The notes beneath the pieces were generated by a model. It worked only from the letters and a program-made list of their open reading frames with translations, did no database searches and was not told the DNA's origin. Both the position numbers and the translations under genes were made by a program. Shown piece after piece: positions 36,250 through 48,147 of a DNA stretch of 64,000 bases (the first letter of the stretch is position 1; every line of letters begins with the position of its first letter). Origin of the DNA: Rhynchonema sp. JSB1_4 (lineage: Eukaryota > Nematoda > Chromadorea > Monhysterida > Xyalidae). The stretch lies in assembly GCA_030248065.1 (NCBI GenBank), contig JASAMV010008658.1, positions 1 to 64,000 on the forward strand. Direction: 5' to 3'.

Positions 36250-37978
36250 TGAATTGAGATAGTGAACTCAGGTGATTTTCAATTGTTGTTTCAAGAATCT
36301 CATCGTTATATTCGTTCATCATCGAATGGTTCGGTGAATGCTGTTGTTGCCAGCACAACTATCTGTGATTCGTGCCAACAAAGCTGACTGGACATAGCCA
36401 CACACGTCGGATGTGTGTGCACTGCCAACAAAAGCTCGGAGACAGAGTTGACGGTTGACGGTTGCATGAAGCACAGGCAGTTGCGTTGACAAACATTTGT
36501 ATAAGCAGTGCTTCCAACCTGTCAGGAAAATCGGCGACATTGTCGTAATATTATCTTTCGGTTAGTGTGATAAAAAAAGTTTTTGACGAAAAATACAGTT
36601 GAAAACAATTTGAACTGATATTTGTCGCGTGAGATAACTCACACCTGCCGATTGCAAAGTCGATCAAGTCAAACGCACGTGATAAGACGTTTCCATAAAA
36701 ATACGTATGTTAAACTTACTGAAACAATGTCGGGAAAATAAAATGCCACATGTTTGTCGTGCACCGACAAATGCAATTCCTGATGCCTGTATCCGTCAAA
36801 CATATATTGGTCGCACAATGACTATATGAGAATCCATCCCCCTAATTTTCCTGCATTGAAAAGGCGGATATTTGGCATTTTTTCAAATTGGACCAGGTTT
36901 TGACGAGAACTTTGCATGCTCATCAGTGAGAAGAATGAGAAACACACGTGTGCAGAAGTTTCACCCTGAATTCTACGCAACCGAAATGGTTCGGGCTCGG
37001 GTTACTGTAGCCACGTGTTACATGCTTTATATGTGTGAAATCGATTACAACAGCACACACACGTTGATCACACCCAATAAATAAAGCGGGAAAAGAGAAA
37101 ATAACTCCTTGTCAAAACCTGATTCAATTTGAAAAAATCGCCAGAAACCCTCCTTGCCGATGTAGGAAAAATATGGGGATGAATTCTTATATGGTCATTG
37201 TGCGACCAATACATACATAGGTGCTAAACTACATACTTACAGTATGCGCCATATTTTTCTTTAACAGGGTACTGGAGTTTTCCATGTAAAGCCCCCGTTG
37301 GCCCAATTTAGGAGAATGCAAATCTGATGATCGGATCATTGGTTACTACGTGACTTTTTCCACTTTCCGGCCTTTACGGATGCCGGCATGCTGAACTCAG
37401 ACCCAATGGATCTGTTTGCGCGTGCTGAACATCTTCGGCACCACACGGTACAAATGCTTACCGATTGGTAGAAGCGCTCATCAAGGTGCACATCGGCAGA
37501 CCGGTTGACATCAAATGCACTGCCATTGAAGATGTACATACTGTAGCTCACTCTGGGCTGGCGATGAGCGCTCATTGCGCGGAAGCGGCGCGATTATGGC
37601 TGCAAGAGCTGGCCCGGAGTAACGCGTCGTTTTGGCGAAACGAAGCCTGCGAACGGCCCTGGTCGAAACGTGTAAAGCCAAGTCATGGATGAAGAAATGA
37701 GATCTTAACGACGAAATGAAAGTGCCACAATAAAAACCCAACTCATTTCCGCTAGCCACAGCGCATCATCATGTCAGTCAGCTCGTGTGGCCGCGCAGAC
37801 CCGCCAGAATTCCGAAACCGTGTAAAGATCGTTGCGAAACCACGGAACGTTTCAAAACATGCGCAGTGCGCATGGCGTGTCATAGACTGCAGTTTGCTTG
37901 AAATTATAGCATGCCGAGGTAGGACTGCCTACGCAGTATGATAGCTTGAAATGTAAGAATCATAGTTTAATGTTACAG
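36250..37978. other. Spacer with no supported gene
   Basis: Small frames at 37465-37692 and 37336-37575 show no recognised motif and no convincing splice partners. The words TATGTATTGGTCGCACAATG (36810) and CATTGTGCGACCAATACATA (37196) are inverted copies, with AGGAAAATTAGGGGGATG and complementary sequence adjacent, so a small TIR element may span roughly 36810-37215. Confidence 0.4.
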
Positions 37979-38150
37979 GTCGGCTACATCAGCGGCGTAT
38001 ATACGCATTGGCGTCGGAACGTTCCACGTGGAAATGATGTGTAACGGTCAGTGGATATGAACGCGCCATGCGAGAAAATTGAATGCCACGAAGGCATACC
38101 CATGGAAGGCGCATTTGGAAGGGTGAACAGGAATGGGGATCATTTAAAGT
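37979..38150 (+). pseudogene. CCP exon relic on the plus strand
   Basis: CAG/GTCGGCTACATCAGCGGCGT and ATGCGAGAAAATTGAATGCC, ACGAAGGCATACCCATGGAA and GGCGCATTTGGAAGG match the third exon of the CCP genes, but bases missing in the middle and an in-frame stop break the reading frame. Confidence 0.75.
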
Positions 38151-38404
38151 ACATATCGCAACGCAACCGTGCCTGCTTAGTTCGGCACTTCTGCAAATTT
38201 ATATGATGTATGCCATACGTCAGGATCAAAATGTGTGTGTAGTGTCTATCTGCCTGACGTTTCAGTTCCGAGTAATGAAACTGAATCCGGGGGTCCGGAT
38301 AAAAAAAGTGATTTTTTAAAAAAAAATTTAAAAAGGTTTTTTTTTAAAAAAAGTTCGATAATAAAAAATTTTTTTAATCCAATCCTACTTGCTTTATATA
38401 CAAT

Positions 38405-38599
38405 ATGTATCATTTTCTGTTTCGTTACGAAACACAGTTCGAAGCATGTTCGTCCAACAACTTTGCGTGCACGAATGCGAGTGGCAGTCTGTGGCAGAAT
38501 GGAGAGAAGTACTCTGATGAACACGATCTGTGCGAAGCTGCCAACGAGACAGGACAGAAGCTCGACATTTGTACGATCAATCACATTTGGTGCCTCTGA
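38405..38599 (+). pseudogene. Cys-rich exon, frameshifted copy
   Basis: The sequence parallels 52209-52400. The partner at 52.2 kb reads QQLCVHECKWQNGEKYSDEY and DLCEAANETRQKI; here ten extra bases (CTGTGGCAGT-like) after GAGTGGCAG shift the frame. The Cys and WxNGExYSDExDLC spacing is reminiscent of a small von Willebrand C-like module, which is only a suggestion. No other exons were joined to it. Confidence 0.4.
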
Positions 38600-39095
38600 T
38601 TTATACAAATAAAGCATTTGTTAATTCCGACGGACATTCAAGCACTACACCACAAACCAGCCAAATTATAAAACCTAAGCCTAAGCCTATGCCGGAACGT
38701 GAGCGTAAGCGCAAATGTGCGCCCTTGCCTAAGCCAATGAGCCCAATGCTCCGTGCGAGCTATGGGAGTATGTACCTTGTAACAGAATACGGTAGTCAGA
38801 TCAGATACACGTAACAGTCATATCTAAACGGTTATTGACGTAATGTAAAATGTGCACGCAACGCACATACATAGCGTTTTTAAAATGCGATGAAATATGG
38901 CAATCTTAATTAACTTGTCATCCGCCGCACCGCCACTTAATGCGTTACTGCGTAAAGTGATGTTGTGCATTTAGTTATTTCGTTGCCCAAGACGCAAGAG
39001 ATGCATGAACAAGACGTGGCTAACGCTAGTGAAAGTCCGAGTTTGAGCAGTGCCCAATTATGAACCCGGAGTAACACAAGCACAGCCTTGGGGTA

Positions 39096-40605
39096 ATGTA
39101 CGAAGATGAACCCGATTACACACAGCCTGAAATGTTCATGCTGAGCCCAACATCCGAAGTGACGGATAAAGAAAAGCGAACTCAGCAGAACAAAGCAGAA
39201 CACCCGAAGGTTGAGGTGGCGCAACCCGACCCAGAACCGGAACCCGGATCCCAATCGGGACCATCGCGGCAACAGAAACCTGAGGAGGAGTCACAAATAC
39301 CAGTGTTTCAATGGTATGAGGTAGAGGACCTGGTGAAAGCACTGTTCGGTGATAAAGTGCGACCAGGAGAAGGCATCCCAAACGACGAGGGAAATAATAA
39401 GCCTGAAACGAATACCATTCTGTTGCGAGAAGGAACGGAAATCCTGGCGTTGGATAACACTACGCATGTATATGCGGTGATCGAACCGATAGTGGGTGAA
39501 CCGTACACGGAGCCGAATCTGATGAGGGACGGCAAACACGTGGCCTTTATCCCCACCAGACCAGTGGTACCCACGAAAGCGAGCAGAAGAGACGAACTAC
39601 CGCGAGTTTCGCTCCTGCGAGAAGTGCAACCACCCGAGGATTTGCACAAGAATCCGCCACAACGTATGGATCGGTGGAACAGAGCACCACGAGACCGGTT
39701 TAATGGTACATTCAGGGCTGCCACTGATAGCAAGGGCTCCGCCTACGATTTCGAGTACGTAGGTAGTAATTCTACCAGAAAGCCAGGAGTGCCGGTAACC
39801 ATCCACACCGAGCGATGGACTATGACCACACCGGAGGTCGAAGATTCGGAAAAGACAGCCGAATTCTTGATAAAGACGATAGTGCCACCGAATGAGCTTA
39901 TCGTCAACATATATGATGAAATGTATGCGAAAAGAGTCGAATTCGCAATGCTGGAAGACAGTGGCTCTAGCATAAACTTGCTGTCACTGAATGATTATCG
40001 CTTCCTGATTAATGAACGCGTGATCGTGCCTGAAAGGGACGTCAGGAGGTTCAGATTCGCGATACAAGAGTATCAGGGTTACTGTACGGCGCTGGAAGGC
40101 GCAGTGCAACTAATGGCATCGAGTGGCCAGCGAGGGCCAAAAATGCTCACAGGTACATAGAACGATATTTGGGGTACCTGGCCTGCGAGAGCTATTCGGT
40201 CAGACACAGCCGATGCTGGCAAAGGTGAATAAGTACCGAAAAGAACTAACGAAAAAGCAAGCGATGCGATGCACAGGCATGACGGGCAGAGGCCCAACCC
40301 TGAAAATGTTTCATGACGAACAAATGCCGAAAGTTCGGAGTCAGGGCAATCAGAGACCGAACGGGCCAACACCGCCAAAAAGGAAAGGCACGGATGCACT
40401 GGATGCTCTAATACAAAAGGCGGAGGAAGATGGCACGATTACGAGTAAGCATGAAAAGCCATACACAACGAATGGTGTACAGATGCCCGCCACTGATGTA
40501 CGTACAGAGCAAGCACAGACGGGAAGTGCGCCAGGGATTTCGGCCCTGCAACAGCAAACCAGTGCACCAGAAAGGAGGCAAAGGAGGAACCGGAAACGGA
40601 ACTAG
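39096..40605 (+). mobile_element. Retroelement gag/protease-like fragment, frame broken
   Basis: The first frame (39096-40160, 354 residues) has a charged, proline-rich N-terminus and, near residue 290, AMLEDSGSSINLLSL, which fits the D-S/T-G active-site loop of retropepsin-type aspartic proteases of LTR retrotransposons. A second frame (40123-40605) overlaps it by about 40 bases and is rich in Lys, Pro and Gln. No reverse transcriptase, integrase or LTR was recognised. It may be a decayed retrotransposon fragment or a host gene with a retropepsin-like domain. Confidence 0.5.
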
Positions 40606-40675
40606 CGGCACCAGAGCAGTTACCGGAAGACACAGATGGTATGCCGGCACCGGAAGCCGAAGATTTGCTTTATAG

Positions 40676-41359
40676 CTTCGCTGTTCAACCGAGTTTGTTC
40701 GTTCATGTCCGGACCTGATCAAATATCGATTTCTGATCACCGATATCGAGTCGTTTGCTGGGCAAGCGGTGAGAATTTGTATTTTTATTGATTTTTTGTA
40801 TTTTTGACAATAAAAGTTGATACAATTGCAGAGCGGCGGTGAATTCACGGGCCACTACATGCCGGGACGCCACTACCGACGCGGTCACACGATCAAGTTT
40901 GATGTGGCGCTGATCTTCTATTTGTGGGTGGGAAAACCGCAACCGTTTGAACGGGTGTGTTTCGCTCCACTTTGTTGGTTTATGATGTTTAGGATTTGAA
41001 TTTTTTGCATAAACTAAATCATTCGAGATAGAAATCGCCATAATAGATATGTAATGGAGAAAACATTCTGTGTTCTTATCGTGGTGTTTTCGGGTTCAAA
41101 TTTACAGTTTTCTATACTGCGCATCTGCCATCGTGCATTGCTCGAAATAAAAACATCAAATGAGATGTGCATCCGGGGAAACATTTCCCATTGGTTGCAG
41201 GTTGCGTGCAAGAAACTACCCCGTTCAGCGACTCAGATCAAGTACTCGTTCGAGAAACACGACGATTCACCAACGAGGGATTATGATGCGACGATGGAAG
41301 ACGAGGGATTGTTGGGATTGGACACAAACGGGGACAATAATGTGAATGATATGGACTAA
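40676..41359 (+). CDS. Hypothetical protein, three 3' exons
   Basis: Exons 40676-40768, 40832-40954 and 41201-41359 (TAA) join in phase 0 with good splice sites (TTTATAG/CTT, GCG/GTGAGA, TTGCAG/AGC, CGG/GTGTGT, TTGCAG/GTT). They encode SCPDLIKYRFLITDIESFAG, GHYMPGRHYRRGHTIKFDVA, then KKLPRSATQIKYSFEKHDDS and an acidic tail. I do not recognise the family. The 5' part is not identified; the retroelement-like frames lie just upstream on the same strand. Confidence 0.5.
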
Positions 41360-41942
41360 CTTGTCAGATATAGTCCACTAATGTGCATATCCCAAATTGC
41401 AAAAACATTGCGCGGGTCAATAATTATTCTGGTCATTTTGAACGATTATTGTAGAAATTAGAAATTTGTAGAAAATGAGTGCTGTTTCATTTATTATGCT
41501 TTGTTATTATTTTGTTTTTGCTGTTTTATTCCAGGCATATGAGAAGATTAGTTTCAGTTTTTTTCTGTTAGATCCGTATAAAAATTGAGTTTCCACCGCC
41601 ACCATTAGTAACCAGTAATTTCCACTAGTTGTTGTTGACCAGCGTCAAATTTGATCGTTTGTCTTTGAGAACATCTTCTATGATTATCACATGCGTGGTT
41701 GTTCAAACCAGCAAACATCGCTTTCTTGTCGATCCATGACAGTCACGTTTAGGAGAGCTCTTTGATGTTTCACAAGGGTCGATAACCAAACTGCATAAAA
41801 GCGTCATAGATATCCCACAGAATCCCAAATTTCAAGTCAGTCTCTTTTATTGTCCCATAAATTATCAGCAATAATGTTTTATCGTTGTTGTAGTGTTGCA
41901 ACAGGAATGCAGAGATAATCAGAACTAGTATAGGCACACTCA

Positions 41943-44900
41943 TCAATCCACCCTTTCAAGCATCAGACCGAACAGAGCACCACCAAGATCCTGGTCGTCT
42001 TCCATCCAAATTTTTCCCTGTTTCTTTCCGTCGTCAACTTTCCGGTACCAGTTGTCATTTGTGTCGGTTGCTCGAAAGCCGAAATAATGCCCGCCATTTT
42101 TCGATCTTCCCGAATGCACGATTAGCACTTTGACTTGATAGCGTGAGTCTTGAAGCATCAATTCATGATGAAAATTGTGGTATTTTGGGCTTAGTTTCTG
42201 GTTTCTCTCCGAATCGAAAATCGGCCATCGAATGAAGAGATATTTCGGATACGAAATGATATTGATCGTGTCCTTGGCGCTGACTTTGTGACACGAGCCA
42301 CACTCGCCCTTCGTTCGTTCGGTATTGCGCACCAAAATTTGATCACGAAACTGTCGAGAATTCTTGGGGTCAATCGCACTCAGGGAATCATGCCAGCGAT
42401 AGCTTTCCACCACCGTTTCACTGGTCCACTTGCAACCACGACACTGGCACATTCGTCGGAAACCGGCCTGCAGATTTTTCATATCGGGGCACTGGGGAAA
42501 TCTAACATCGGTTGGAGAGATTGGAAGATTCTCTCTTTCGTAAAAAAATACGTGTTTAAATTTGCCAAAACAAAGGTATCTTGTATGTTGCGCTTGAAGG
42601 CACAGATGAAATGAAGTTATCTCCGGTTACCACTGTATTCCTGAGGATTTTCATGAGTTTATAACTTATAGCCTTTTAGCACTAACTAACCAGATAATGG
42701 AAGCGGTCTTTGACGATCGGCGGAAAACAATTGATCAAAACTGTGAAACATTCCTCAGAATCGTGCTGCCGTCCATCATTGAATTTTGTCTCTAAAACAC
42801 AGGCCTGCGTCAGATTTTCAATACGCAGTCACGATTGCAGCAATAGCGAAAATGATATTACGCGTTGGGCCGGTCGCTTGGTCCAAAAGTTTCAGCAATG
42901 GTTTGACGCTGTGCACTTTAACGTCTTTGTTTCGGTCGGCTTGTAGCACACGGATTAGCTCAGCAACGACAGCCTGTTGAGCTGGCGTCTCCGAGCGATT
43001 TGCCATCAACTGTAATGCTTCACCGGTCTTCGACTATATTGTTCCCGAGCATCGTTTTGCTCGGAAGAAAAAAGCATGTTCCACTAATGTTCTTGTTCTT
43101 GCTTTCCGTTTCACTGTAAAGCATTATGCATGTGACGTTACGAAACTTATTTATCAAAAAATTTTTAGAAGTGATCTATTCAAAAATGAAAAAAAAGAAA
43201 TTAATCTGCAACAAAATTTAAACAAACCAATGTCAGAAACTGAGGGCCAAGTGCAGACAAGCAATGTACAATAACGTTCATGAAACACGCGTTTTCCCCG
43301 TTGTTGCGCAGGCGTATGAATGGATCTTGGTCGTCTGCTGACTTTGGGACCTAAAACATAGTTTTGTTTATGAATATGTTATCTGTACAGGTAGAAGGGC
43401 AAAATTAGTGTGCTTAATTGCAGCGTTAATTTAACACCATATCGTAAGATCTTATGGTTGTGGCAGCTTAATCCTTAATGAATTGGTTTGCTGCATACAC
43501 TGTACACTGATGCAAAAACGTCCCAAGGTAACGCACAGTTAGTTCAATGCCAAGGTTTTGATGCGTTCTACCTTGAATGCCGGGTTTTGGTACCCTTTCG
43601 ATGGCTTCACATTTGTTTTCTGCAGCGCCTTTCGAGCCCCATGTCCCTTCTGACGTTGTCTAATGGCCTGACAGGTGAGCTTTGGTGGGTACTACATACT
43701 GTGGTTCAGTGTTGTTTGTGAAAATGACTGCAAAATACTTATAACACGCACCTCCAGCTGTCGTTCCCTGCTAGCCAACAGCTTTTCTTCAGCCTCGTAT
43801 AATCCGCCTTGCATGATTGCGTCCTGATGGAACTGAAAAATTTTCCCGACGAGTCAATGGTGACTTTACAGATTATTGCTACCTGCCTTGTCGCTGTTCA
43901 TCAAACCTTCTTGTTTTGTTCGTACTCCTGACGGTAACGGTTTAAAGACTGTAACGACACGCGGATGCTCAACGAATTGAGATGTTGGAGAATGGCTCGA
44001 TTGTCGATCGCAAGCTCGTACTTTGGAATCGCCTGCACAGAAATCGATTCTTGTTTGTAATCGTACTGTGCAACTAAGAATAAAACCAAGTAAAATAATA
44101 CTGCAATGAGACTGACAATCAACTGAACTCGTCTTTTTCTCTGATATTGGCTTATTCTTTTCCATCCCGGCCCATCGGTCAGAATTTCGATTCCGTCGTC
44201 TGTGTGAGCATTAAAATGAGAAGTGTGGTGTTTGTGTGAACTCTGAGCCGCCACACCAAACGTATGCTCCCGGAAGGACTTGAACCTCCGACCTCCCAGC
44301 CACCAGGCCTGGATAGCCAGTTGCTCTACCAACTGAGCTACGGGAACGCGGTCTGGCTGCGGCTCAGAATCACTCATAAACCCAACGCACGCACGCTCAA
44401 TACACAGTGCACCGCAGCACACACACATAATACCGGTCCGTTCGTTATACGCCTCGACGCGTATGGGTGTGTGTCTATTCGCCAGACCACATCACCTCCC
44501 GTTCTCGGAAGTTCCGACCGCGGAACACAACGTCACGCATCCTCCTCCACTCGAGAAGGTCCGGTTCGTTTCATCCGACCCGGCTCTACGCCGCTATCGG
44601 ACTATCACGTCGGGCTCACCAATTGTGAACTCTGAGCCGCCACACCAAACGTATGCTCCCGGAAGGACTCGAACCTCCGACCTCCCAGCCACCAGGCCTG
44701 GATAGCCAGTTGCTCTACCAACTGAGCTACGGGAACGCGGTCTGTCTGCGGCTCAGAATCACTCATAAACCCAACGCACGCACGCTCAATACACAGTGCA
44801 CCGCAGCACACACACATAATACCGGTCCGTTCGTTATACGCCTCGACGCGTATGGGTGTGTGTCTATTCGCCAGACCACATTTGGGTCGCGCAAAGTGTC

Positions 44901-45057
44901 AAACTAAAACATACTGAAAGCGACGACAGGAGGATCGTTACACCGGCATATGTCATCTGAAGAAGAATGTCCTGTTCCACCGGCCGCCAACCGTTTGTTC
45001 TGTCGTTTTCGTAATCGATAAAGTTTGGTCCGTACTTTTCGGAATAGTTTCTGTTGC
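41943..45057 (-). CDS. Membrane-anchored ubiquitin-specific protease (USP)
   Basis: Cysteine deubiquitinase of family C19. Exons in phase: 45057-44944 (NYSEKYGPNFIDYENDR), 44199-43907, 43832-43752, 43667-43572, 43350-43228, 43009-42862, 42791-42691 and 42491-41943 (stop). Exon 44199-43907 has a hydrophobic segment, VQLIVSLIAVLFYLVLFLVA, preceded by KRKRR, then a helical region. The Cys box is RNNGENACFMN (43350 exon); QHDSEECF matches the QQDAxEF box (42791 exon); a Cx2C..Cx2C zinc pair (CQCRGC and CGSCHKV) and the His box NGGHYFGF with WYRKVDD lie in the last exon. A single membrane segment before the catalytic domain recalls USP30 of the mitochondrial outer membrane, but no orthology is claimed. 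5' exons beyond 45057 are unknown; the Penelope insertion lies just upstream. Confidence 0.88.
44265..44347 (-). tRNA. tRNA-like sequence, copy 1 (gene, pseudogene or SINE head)
   Basis: The minus strand starts GTTCCCGTAGCTCAGTTGGT (acceptor strand, A-box and D-arm) and ends GGTTCAAGTCCTTCCGGGAGCA (B-box, T-arm, acceptor). The acceptor strands pair over seven bases with one G-U, and the D and T stems pair. At 83 nt it is about ten longer than usual. The anticodon arm (ACTGGCTATCCAGGCCTGGTGG) does not fold into one clear seven-base loop, so an intron, a long variable arm or decay must be assumed and no amino acid can be named. It lies in an intron of the USP gene. Confidence 0.55.
44654..44736 (-). 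tRNA. tRNA-like sequence, copy 2
   Basis: Same 83-nt sequence as copy 1 except for the T-loop, which is the canonical TTCGAGT here. About 257 bp around it (44625-44881) duplicate 44236-44492, including the downstream CGCCAGACCACAT. The copies are 389 bp apart in the same USP intron. Confidence 0.55.
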
Positions 45058-45352
45058 CTTAAAAATGTTTACATTGAATCATATTAAGAACTTTTGTAAT
45101 TCAGCTGTTTGATAAGCGTAAATGATCTTCATCAAATGATCAAAGCGTCTGTGGAGTTCTGAGTTGGTTGTTGGGATGGTCTTATTGAAAGGTTAAGGTC
45201 GGCCGGCACCCAAAGTTACTTAATTGCCTAGGCATGCAGTAGCTTTGATCAAGCAGCAAACATACTGCACAAGAAAGCCAAACAGAGAATATTAAATACA
45301 AATCTCAAACCAACTTTGATGTTGCCGGGATGGCAGTGCCGTAATGCAATCA

Positions 45353-46766
45353 TGTTGTTGTGTGTCTTTGAGAGACGAACAGCACCAAATCACAATACAC
45401 AGAATATATTGCCGAATTTTCGACACTCAATAGTGTCCTCGTCAGGGCTAAAATCAACAAAAAGAGAGATAGGAACCGGTTGTCACAAGAATATCATTTC
45501 AGAAAACGCAAACAAGGAGCAAAACAGTCAGATAAACAAGTGGCATTTTGATACAGATATTGGCTATTGTTGGGTTTCAGTGCTCTGTTGATGTATGGAT
45601 TGCGAGCGAGAATAAAGGCCGACTCCATAACACGCAATTGTTTTTCTGTGTTACAGTGGTCCAGCACCTTTACGTGTTGCACTGTACATTGATGTGTGCG
45701 CATATGAATGGTCATGCCTGAGGCATTGTTGTTTTGCTTGGTGGTGCCACTGATGTGTTCTTGCACGCGCTGTTTTAGGGTTCGTGTGGTGGAGCCGATG
45801 TATGTGTAGCCTTGTGGACATGAACACGTTAATTCATACACGCAATTGCGTTGGTCTGTGACTTGGGTGTTGGTGTTACGTTTGTAATAGAGGAGCCCCC
45901 GCAGCGTTTGTTGCTTGCTGAACACCAGTTGAGTGTCGTGGTGTGTGCGCATGTACCTTTTGAGTTGATGTGAGATGTTCCCGTCAAATGGTATTGACAT
46001 TCGGTTTGTGCATTTGATGGCCTGATTGCCAGGGCGAGTTAATTGTTGTGTGATGAACTGGTGACCGTAGCCGTTGCGTTTGAGTTGCGAAATGATGTAG
46101 TCATGTTCAGCGCGTAATGTTTCAGGATCGATGCAGTAGCGATCTGCGCGTTTCCTGAGACAGCTGATAAGAGCACGTTTGGTGCTCATGTCCACAAACG
46201 ACGAAGCTGGCAACGTTCGGCCGGAATTGTTTGCTTTGCGGAAGACTGATGTTTCAATGTGGGTGTTGCATTGCGTAATGTTTATGTCAAGAAAGCTGAG
46301 CTGACCGTTGACAGTGTGTTCAGTTGTGAACTGAATGGTCTGGAAAATGTTGTTGGCTTTGTCAACGAACGGTTGTATATCCTCAACACATTTGAAAATA
46401 ACAATCGTATCATCGACGAAACGACCGTAGAGGATGGGTTGAGAGATGTTAGGGTCAGAGAGAAGCGTTTCTTCGAGGGCGAACATGTAGAGATCACTGA
46501 CCGCACAACTCAAAGGGTGACCCATTGGGCAGCCAGAATGTTGACGGTAGATGACGTCGTTGAACTGTAGAAATGCGGTGTCGAAAACGATGCGAAATAG
46601 CTCAACGATGTCAGCGATCGAAAGAGAGCTGAGAGGGGGGAGAGGACGCCTGGTGTTGGTGGAGGAGGATGTGGAGGTTTGGTGAGGGGGTATCTGTCAT
46701 AGAGGGTTTATCCATTGAGATGATTTGGGTGGTGGGGGTGAGGGGAAGGGATCGCAGTTGAGATCG
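45353..46766 (-). mobile_element. Penelope-like retroelement, 5'-truncated copy
   Basis: The minus-strand frame 46525-45494, with open sequence further 5', encodes a reverse transcriptase palm (PMGHPLSCAVSDLYMF, then the catalytic GRFVDDTIVIF), a thumb/linker region, and a GIY-YIG endonuclease (CVYELTC, GYTYIGSTTRTLKQR). RT joined to a C-terminal GIY-YIG nuclease defines Penelope-like elements. The fingers part of the RT is lost at 46766, where the inverted copy begins. Confidence 0.92.
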
Positions 46767-47730
46767 CACTGTCAACGGTCAGCTCAGCTTTCTTGACATA
46801 AACATTACGCAATGCAACACCCACATTGAAACATCAGTCTTCCGCAAAGCAAACAATTCCGGCCGAACGTTGCCAGCTTCGTCGTTTGTGGACATGAGCA
46901 CCAAACGTGCTCTTATCAGCTGCCTCAGGAAACGCGCAGATCGCTACTGCATCGATCCTGAAACATTACGCGCTGAACATGACTACATCATTTCACAACT
47001 CAAACGCAACGGCTACGGTCACCAGTTCATCACACAACAATTAACTCGCCCTGGCAATCAGGCCATCAAATGCACAAACCGAATGTCAATACCATTTGAC
47101 GGGAACATCTCACATCAACTCAAAAGGTACATGCGCACACACCACGACACTCAACTGGTGTTCAGCAAGCAACAAACGCTGCGGGGGCTCCTCTATTACA
47201 AACGTAACACCAACACCCAAGTCACAGACCAACGCAATTGCGTGTATGAATTAACGTGTTCATGTCCACAAGGCTACACATACATCGGCTCCACCACACG
47301 AACCCTAAAACAGCGCGTGCAAGAACACATCAGTGGCACCACCAAGCAAAACAACAATGCCTCAGGCATGACCATTCATATGCGCACACATCAATGTACA
47401 GTGCAACACGTAAAGGTGCTGGACCACTGTAACACAGAAAAACAATTGCGTGTTATGGAGTCGGCCTTTATTCTCGCTCGCAATCCATACATCAACAGAG
47501 CACTGAAACCCAACAATAGCCAATATCTGTATCAAAATGCCACTTGTTTATCTGACTGTTTTGCTCCTTGTTTGCGTTTTCTGAAATGATATTCTTGTGA
47601 CAACCGGTTCCTATCTCTCTTTTTGTTGATTTTAGCCCTGACGAGGACACTATTGAGTGTCGAAAATTCGGCAATATATTCTGTGTATTGTGATTTGGTG
47701 CTGTTCGTCTCTCAAAGACACACAACAACA
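46767..47730 (+). mobile_element. Penelope-like element, inverted second copy
   Basis: This 964-bp copy is the reverse complement of 45353-46316 (paired coordinates sum to 93083 throughout the positions checked). Its frame 46870-47589 carries the region after the RT palm and the GIY-YIG endonuclease, with the same residues as the minus-strand copy. The head-to-head, 5'-truncated layout is typical of Penelope insertions. Confidence 0.92.
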
Positions 47731-48023
47731 AGTTGGGAAACGTTCGAAGTTGGAATCCATGTATGCTCCAAAGTCAGTGGAATTGAACAGAATCTCGGGT
47801 CCATTTGCATGTCATACGTTGGGTGCGACCAATGAATGTTGGTCAAGTTATGTGCTTGGTAGTCGGTTTTACAGTCGATCATCACTGTAAAATTGCGATT
47901 GGTGTCGGCGAGCAGCAACAGGATAATGATTTGCAAAAAAAGGGTCATCATGACTGTTTGGTAGATCCAATTCCAAGTTGAAGATTTTGGCGATATGGTG
48001 TAAAAAAACAAATGACTATCCAC
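47731..48023 (-). CDS. Possible exon of a membrane protein, cut by the Penelope element
   Basis: The frame has a hydrophobic stretch (MMTLFLQIIILLLLA) followed by NRNFTVMIDCKTDYQAHNLT and a second Cys, and then reads straight into Penelope sequence at 47730. It could be a 5' exon of the USP gene, which resumes at 45057, or of another gene. No splice sites were fixed. Confidence 0.35.
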
Positions 48024-48147
48024 TCATCAACTGTTGCTCTAGTCTCTTACATGGTTTACGTGAACTGAACTCTTCCCAGAGTAGGTTCCCAACTTTCCTA
48101 CTACTACATAGCTACATACTGTGATACTGGCGAATGGCGAATGATAC

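Noticed and set aside
43901..44428. Frames containing PVAQLVEQLA or GLEPPTSQPPGLDSQLL
   Set aside because: These are familiar translations of tRNA-like DNA, not proteins; only the part downstream of 44199 on the minus strand belongs to the USP gene.
45316..45591. 91-residue frame mirrored at 47492-47731
   Set aside because: It is the antisense of Penelope 3' sequence in both arms, not a gene.
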